This document shows, piece after piece, positions 58,186 through 64,000 of a DNA stretch of 64,000 bases. The position numbers were made by a program, and so were the translations under genes. This stretch comes from Agrostemma githago. Its lineage: Eukaryota; Streptophyta; Magnoliopsida; Caryophyllales; Caryophyllaceae. Under the pieces are notes generated by a model. The model worked only from the letters and a program-made list of their open reading frames with translations. It did no database searches and had not been told where the DNA came from. The stretch lies in NCBI GenBank assembly GCA_958450325.1, contig OY288262.1, forward strand, positions 6,305,142 to 6,369,141. The letters are read 5' to 3'. Numbering within the stretch: the stretch's first letter is position 1; every line of letters begins with the position of its first letter.

Positions 58186-59788
58186 CTTTCGTCGTACCCA
58201 TTATCGTCAAGGAAGCAGTAGTCGGCGGTGTGCTTCCGCAGGACGGGCATCTGACTCGTCAGCGGTCGGTGCAGGCGAAACAAGGTCGACATGACAATGG
58301 TGTTGGGGTCAGGACTCCCTTGGTGCAAAAAGCAACCCAACCCATCCCCACAGCCCCGTATCCGAGACCTAATCGCCGACCGTCTTTCCTCTGGGACTGA
58401 TTGGGGGGTGGGTGCAGGTGTTTTCGGTGATTTGGGCCGACGCTTGTCGGTGGTTTCCTTCACAGGAGTGGTTTCAAGTGTACGGGCAGATTCCAACGTT
58501 TCCTTGTATTTTCCGAATTTTGCCACTCTCTCCAAAACATTGTCCCTCATTTTGTTCACGTCGCTCAGTATAAGGGTCGCCGTGATTTCCTCCCTGCACA
58601 TATTCATGGCCGCCATTGTCCCCAAGGAGCAGTCGAACGTGGACCCGTTGTACAGCATCATGTGGATCATCAGGTACACTCCGCAGTCATTGGCGGAGTA
58701 CCCCACCCCCTGCCATGATAAGGGAACGTTTACCAATTTAAACGCACAGACCTTCTCACCTTTCTTCAGCCCTTGTCGTACCATGAACTCCCCCATCTTA
58801 TTAGCCAGCAAAACAAGTTCAAACAGGATCAGGTGGTGAATACATTCGCCGTCACATAATTGATTTAATATTAAATTTAAAGGGCCTGACCGCTGTCCGA
58901 GCAATGCCATAGTAAGACAACTTTGTAAAATCTGTATCGTACTTCCTGCTGTCGAGGTACTCTATTTGCTCAGTATTGAAGTTGATGCAGGCGCAATTGT
59001 AGTGGCCCTCGTCACCCGTTAAGATCGGGACGAACACCTGCAAACAATGTGTCAGGATTATGGGGCAGACATGGTATTATCCGTGCCGATAACTACGAAT
59101 AAACAGTATGCGCAGGGTAATACCATGTCCGAGTCCAAAGGAAAGTCGGAGAAACTGTGTTCTATTCACTGGTTCCACACGTAAAATATTTCTTCGTCAT
59201 GACTGTTGCCCTGGCCTCTTTTCCTCCACAATGCCAACATTGGGTGCTGCTCACATGCATTGATTGTAATACATGTAGTTAGTGTGTGTTTGACATGAGC
59301 ATAAAAGGTGTGACTGTACAGCAAATAGTGCGTGACTGTACAGCCTGAAGTGCGTGACTGCGCAGTTTATAGTGGTGACTGGACAACATAATGTGTGTGA
59401 CTGCACAGCCTGTAGTGCGTGACTGTACAGCCTGAAGTGCGTGACTGCGCAGTTTACAGTGGTGACTGGACAACATAATGTGTGTGACTGTACAGCATGA
59501 AGTGCGTGACTGTACAGCCTGAAGTGCGTGACTGCACAGTTTATAGTGGTGACTGGCCAACATAATGTGTTTGACTGTACAGCTAAATTGGGGGGTGAAC
59601 GTACCGTATGTCCAAGAGAGAAGTAACATCTACTGGTTACTCTTGGTGCTCTTTTTTCGTACACCAGCTGGTTCAGCAACCTACACCAGCAGTCAATGAC
59701 GTTATTCATCACCTGCTGGCCAGGCTCGAGAGTCTGCATGTCGCCCCTCGCTATACAGTCGTAATCTGTGAACTCGACCAGCATTTCC
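58186..59788 (-). other. Ulp1 module A (exons 4-6)
   Basis: Exon 4 reads DYDCIARGDMQTLEPGQQ and VIDCWCRL, the usual N-terminal part of the Ulp1 fold. Exons 5-6 bring the GHYNCACINF His, the EYLDS Asp, the SWQG Gln and the NDCGVY Cys. All four active-site positions are as in active C48 peptidases. A TGA in exon 5 (about 59177) and a frameshift in exon 6 (about 58890) interrupt it. Confidence 0.75.
59285..59590 (+). repeat. 22-bp family array with an 87-bp higher-order unit (ULP intron 4)
   Basis: The core TGACTG recurs at 59333, 59355, 59376, 59398, 59420, 59442, 59463, 59485, 59507, 59529, 59550 and 59572, giving steps of 22, 21, 22, 22. Four units form an 87-bp block repeated nearly three times. 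It lies wholly inside the intron 59247-59604. Confidence 0.88.
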
Positions 59789-60894
59789 CTGCAGACCAAA
59801 CAAAGTCCCGTTTAGCACATGCATGTTTTTAAAAACGACACGAGCATCACAATAAATACGTACCTCGACAAACGTGGCGTTGAGCGGTCAAAGACGTAGT
59901 CGATTACATCTTTCCGTACGGGGAGGATATCCGAGAAGAAAATGACATTGGAGCACATGAATCCAGAGACCACAAACTGCCCTCTCAATATTGTCCCGCA
60001 GTCCAACGTGCAGCCCAAATTGTCTGGAATCGTATCCATGCATTCAAATGTCACGTTGGAGTGGAAGATGTACCGATGATGTAGTTCTCTGGGGTGCGTT
60101 CTGGTCCCTGAGCCCTCCCCTGTCTGCTGATCATCGTTCGTGACGATTACCGCCATCGCAGGCATGGTGGCAACAGCGTCCGCTACAAACCAGCCTGCTT
60201 TGTTCAGTTCCTTCTCAAGACTAGAACTCACTGCCCCTGAGGGCATTACATCACGCGTTTCCTTCACATTGGAAGCCGATCGTGCGTCAGTTGTCTCCCC
60301 CGCTGCTTGCCGTAGAGCCACCACTATGGTCGGACTCCTGTCAACTGAACCCTGCACATCGTCCTCAGCGGCATCATCCTCTTCAATGCTGATTTTCTCA
60401 TGGGCATCATCCTCTTCACATTCTTCCTCGCAGAAACCCGGTGTCACGACGCCACCCTCAAAAGTGCCCTCATTATCGTAACCATCTGTCCCGTCACCAT
60501 ATCCCACACAGAAATCTGTTTCCTCAATTTCTTTTTCCGTGTATCCAGAGTCACGCATGTCTTGCACAACTTGGTTTATCAGATCATAGGCTTCAGCAAC
60601 GAGGTGCGCCGCACCCTCAACGACGGGGGCGTTCTCGGTAGTCTGCTTCAACTGGCCGGCCAACGAAGTGACTTGATCGACATACCGGAGGACAGCTGGA
60701 TCTTCCCAGAATTGTTGGGAGGACGGGTCTTGACTTGGAACTGCGTTGTTCCTCGTCGATATTTATCTTACTTTAATGGCAGCCTGCTCACAGAAACCGC
60801 AAAAGGCTAGCGCACACCTCCGAAAATTCATGAAAAAACGCCGGTCGTCCTATAATTCAGTTGAAGTCAAATCATTAGTGTGAAGCTCAGTGGT

Positions 60895-61140
60895 GTTGAG
60901 GCTGGCACTGTGAGTATGACTAAGCACGTAATTGTGTGATTGTAAGGAATAAAGTGTGTGACTGTGTAGCATAAAGTGTGCGACTGTACAGTTTGTAGCG
61001 TGTGACTGTGCACGTTATAATACTGACTGGACAACGTAATGTGTGTGTCTATACAGGTAATAGTGTGTGACTCTACAGCTAATAGTATGTGACTATACAG
61101 CCAATAGTATGTGACTATACATCAGGATGAGTGTGATCAT
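60895..61140 (+). repeat. 22-bp family repeats in ULP intron 2
   Basis: GTGTGACTGTGTAGCATAAA, GTGCGACTGTACAGTTTGTA, GTGTGACTCTACAGCTAATA and related words lie in the intron that begins at 61263 (donor TTAAC|GTAAGT). Confidence 0.8.
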
Positions 61141-62640
61141 AACAGTTTTATGAATCGTATATGCTTTTATAAACATAGGTAAGGCTGTCAGATTAAATCG
61201 TTTAACGGACAAAAGAGTTGATGATTTATTGATGATTTATAGAGTGGCTGGGAGATCACTTACGTTAACCTCCTCGATGTTTTCCAACTGATTGTCTCTC
61301 TTAATCCCTGTCATTATTCTTTTGGGACTAGAGTGATGGTTGTCAGAGGGCATCGTTATAGCGGGGGCGCCCTCGCTGCCTGTTGTCCCACATGTACGTG
61401 GGTACGTCACCTTCGAACGTAGATGATTTCCCAGCGACCCTATGTCCAGTTCCCCAGCGAGACGATCGCATATCCTCCGTGCATCCCAATGTGCGATGAA
61501 TGGTATGTCGCATCTGCAACTCTCGCTACGGAAATCGTAGCGCTGGAAGTACGCAATCATTAGAATGGGGATGCATCCCCGGAGGTACTTGAGGACTTTG
61601 CTGGAGTCACGCGTCCCCTTACCCGTACGCACCAGATCATGCAGGACAAAGGTACACCAGTCCTGTTCCCGAATCGAGTCCACGTCCTCCACTGCGGCCA
61701 GCAGACTCAGGTCCAGTGATTTGTTCGTTGTAGGCGCGAGGAATGATGACAACGCGAACAACACAAACCTGCGGACAAAGTCGTCGTCAGCGGTTTCGGT
61801 TACCATCAACTGTTCGTGCACCCTCTCTAATGTTATTGGCTTGCTGCTGTCCACCACACCGAAGTCTTTCCTCCAGGTACTCTTTAACCTGATCACGTCA
61901 GGTGAGTCTGCCCCTTTCTTGTTGCTGGTTGGGATTACTTTCAGCGGATGAGGGCCCAAAGGTAGCTGGAGGCAGTCGTGGATGTCGTACTTTGACATCA
62001 TGAATGCCTCCTGGCGTGAGGCATGAAAAATATGGGACCCGTCAGAAAATGCACGGAGGAACATAACCACGTGCTCAGTGGGTACTGATTCAAGCCTCAG
62101 ATCCAACAGCCCGCCGAATCTAACAGCGCGCACCCTCTCTTTCTGATCATTCGATAATCGCCCAATTAGCTGGTGCAACCGCTTGGGCCTACATTGAATA
62201 TCGGGCTGATCCTGTCGGCGGTCCCCCCCTCTCTTCCTCCGAGACACACACACGTATGTGGGGTCGGCCATTGTATAAGATTTGACCCTCCTCTTTTTTC
62301 CTGGCCTGCTTCCCTCAACACTTTCTGTCTCACCCACATCCAGATCGGCGACCGGTGTATCAAAAGTCACCCTTTTTTTTTCTTTTGTCTGCCTTCGTCA
62401 ACGATTTCTGTCCCCCCCCCCCCCACATCCGTCTCGGCAACGATGTGGTCCCCGGATGTATTTTCAACAGACTTTACAATAGTCTTCTTCTTCTTTTTTT
62501 TCTTCTTACCCAAATTTTGGTCCACAACCAATGTCTCTGCCACGAACGTATCATCAATTACATTTTCGCAGGCCGATGTCTCTGCCATGGCTTTCTTCTT
62601 ACTGGTCTTCGCTCGAACTTTTTTCTTCGCACCCGACTTT

Positions 62641-63685
62641 CTGTTGCAATAATAACATGCGTAATGAGTGTGATTTTACAGTAAAAAGAGAGCGACTCTG
62701 CAGCCTCAAACGTGTGACTATACAATCAACACTGCATGACTATACAACATAAAGCGTGTGACTTTGCATCATAACAAATGCGACTGTGTAGATTCAAAGG
62801 TGACTATACAGCCAAAACTGCATGACTATACAACATAAAGCGTGTGACTTTGCATCATAACAAGTGCGACTGTGTAGATTCAAAGGTGTGATTGTACATC
62901 ATTCTGTTACTTCACAACAAAATGTAACGAGTGCGACTATGTACCCTCAAACGGGTGACTGTATAACCAATTCTGTATGACTGTATAACCAACTCTGTGA
63001 GTATACAATATAAAGCGTGTGACTTTGCATCATAACAAGTGCGACTGTGTAGATTCAAAGGTGTGATTGTACATCATTCTGTCACGTCACAACAAAATGT
63101 AACGAGTGCGACTATGTATCTTCAAACGGGTGACTGTATAACCAATTCTGTATGACTGTACAACCAACTCTGTATGACTATTCAAATGTTAATTTTATTT
63201 CTTCCCAAACACCACGTCTGTGACTATAAGACTGCTTTTACGTAAGCTTCAACATGAAGCATGCAAAACTTCAACAAAAAACTGTCTACTCGATGGCACA
63301 TGCATACTTACAATGACGACTATGGGAACTTCAACAAAGAAATAAAGACTTCATCTTTGGCTCTATAAATACAACTACTGTACAACTACGACCCGTTCAA
63401 CTCAGAATTAGGGTTATAACTAGATGAATAACGATTAATCAAGAATAAAAACTGTATGAATATTAGTTGTCAGAGGAAAAAAACTTCGTCTTCGACTCTA
63501 TAACTACAACTACTGTACAACTATAACAACTTCGAACTCAAAATTAGGGTTATCGGCTCTTTTAACATTTTTTATTGTTCATGCATGCCGGAGTTCTTGA
63601 CCACATTTTAGGGTTCGTGAAAAAGGAATAAAAAAGGGTTGAACAAAAGGAAAATCAGAAGTCGAAAATCGAACATTCAACATAC
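62641..63685 (-). other. ULP gene intron 1 (1045 bp), filled with repeats
   Basis: Donor CAAAG|GTATGT after MPKIPVMLQ, acceptor GCAACAG|AAAG. About 62655-63235 is an array of the 22-bp family, with longer blocks (GCGTGTGACTTTGCATCATA, GTGCGACTGTGTAGATTCAA) repeated at 62752, 62839 and 63015. Confidence 0.8.
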
Positions 63686-63714
63686 CTTTGTAGCATCACC
63701 GGAATTTTAGGCAT

Positions 63715-64000
63715 TATCGGAGATGGAGAAGCTGCGGAAACGGAGATGGAGATGGAGATGGGTTTTTTTTTAGAGAGAGGAAGAGAGCGTTGAGTGATTG
63801 AGAGCTGGTGAAATGAATCGAAATAGGTGCAATGGGGAAGTGCAATGGGTTGGGCGGGAGAATAGAGAGGAGGGAAATTAATTGGGGGTAGGTTGGGGGG
63901 GCTATTGACTGATGATGGGTGATGGATGATGGTTGTTCGTAGCTTGTCAGTCCCGCAGCACCTTTTTTTTTTTATATATATAATCTAAACCCATCCATCC
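63715..64000. other. 5' flank of the ULP gene and right end of the window
   Basis: Contains GGAGATGGAGATGGAGATGG on +, then G-rich sequence, a GATGATGGGTGATGGATGAT stretch, and a poly-T/TA run at 63965-63983. It probably holds the promoter and leader of the ULP gene and possibly the MULE end, but no clear TATA box or inverted repeat is visible. Confidence 0.45.

Larger units (their letters stand above)
56729..63714 (-). pseudogene. ULP-like gene with two tandem Ulp1 (C48) protease modules
   Basis: Nine exons, all with GT-AG introns: 63714-63686, 62640-61264, about 60850-59864, 59788-59605, 59246-59124, 59037-58186, 58114-57916, 57486-57223 and 57129-56729. Exon 1 encodes MPKIPVMLQR. Exon 2 holds the N-terminal region found in plant ULP-bearing transposons (RFGGLLDLRLESVP, LPLGPHPLK). 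Module A (exons 4-6) has GHY...YLDS for His and Asp and WQG...NDCG for Gln and Cys. Module B (exons 7-9) has GHY...ILDH and WQS...ESG, so Ser replaces the catalytic Cys. SUMO proteases of this class cleave SUMO from proteins in the nucleus. Frameshifts near 62370, 58890 and 57075 and a TGA near 59177 make this copy a pseudogene. Confidence 0.8.
47740..63990. mobile_element. Large MULE carrying FAR1-type transposase, coiled-coil and double-ULP genes
   Basis: The three genes share one unusual repeat family (GTGTGACTGTACA words) in their introns and spacers, which binds the region together as a single element. Transposase plus a ULP-like gene is the content of the Kaonashi-type MULEs known from several plants. 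I could not identify terminal inverted repeats or a target duplication, so the limits are approximate; it may be a non-TIR MULE, or one end may lie elsewhere. A CACTA (48734-51990) is inserted in its left part. Confidence 0.6.

Noticed and set aside
58291..58839. 182-residue plus-strand frame opposite the ULP gene
   Set aside because: Shadow of exon 6 of the minus-strand ULP gene; splice sites and motifs support the minus strand.
59285..59590. Repeat array resembling a CRISPR array
   Set aside because: The units are direct tandem 22-mers without unique spacers, in an intron of a plant transposon.

Overview
This is repeat-dense nuclear DNA from a flowering plant, probably a eudicot. The evidence is plant-type Ty3/gypsy (Athila and Tat), Ty1/copia, LINE, CACTA, MULE, hAT, Helitron and Stowaway sequences throughout, GT-AG introns, and captured fragments of plant housekeeping genes. 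The species cannot be fixed from the sequence. I see no intact host gene: nearly every coding stretch belongs to, or was captured by, a transposable element.

Layout. 1-3322: the 3' end of an Athila-like element (LTR 227-1556) sits inside the gag of a short, tandemly arranged copia element (LTRs 1745-2117 and 2950-3322, minus strand). 3339-4168: Mutator-type MITE with a 9-bp target duplication, carrying a nested hAT MITE. 4178-9094: AT-rich Helitron-like debris with MITEs. 9095-14412: a two-gene MULE (GRF zinc-finger gene on +, broken MURA transposase on -). 14506-38498: a 5'-truncated LINE, minus strand, split by a 20-kb CACTA (17039-37226). That CACTA holds a Stowaway MITE, which is itself split by a 15.6-kb Tat retrotransposon (20868-36489). 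All four nesting levels have matching target-site duplications. 38514-44100: more Helitron-like debris, a Stowaway, a hAT MITE and a possible SINE. 44101-46040: a Helitron 3' terminus with a decayed RPA-like gene. 46628-47735: a terminal-inverted-repeat element holding a fragment of an AAE7-type acyl-CoA ligase. About 47740-63990: a large MULE of the type that carries ULP-like genes. It has a FAR1-type transposase on +, a small coiled-coil gene on -, and a 9-exon gene on - with two tandem Ulp1-like protease modules. It is interrupted by a second CACTA (48734-51990) carrying a ribonucleotide reductase fragment.

How the parts work together. The Tat element encodes gag-protease-RT-RH-aRH-integrase plus an antisense plant-mobile-domain-like gene. 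The two MULEs each pair a transposase with accessory genes. Three elements (two CACTAs and one TIR element) carry pieces of host genes. Most coding regions have frameshifts or stops, so these are largely relics; the Tat element is the youngest, since its LTRs differ by only about a dozen substitutions by eye.

Most unusual signals: (1) 14-bp palindromes of the ACTCGATCGAGT type, arranged as pairs with an exact 21-bp pitch, six pairs in each Tat LTR and two pairs in the intron of its antisense gene, with a similar pair in the unrelated Athila LTR; (2) an Ulp1 gene with two catalytic modules, the second having Ser where the catalytic Cys should be; (3) one 22-bp repeat family (core GTGACTGTACA) filling the long introns and spacers of the ULP-bearing MULE.
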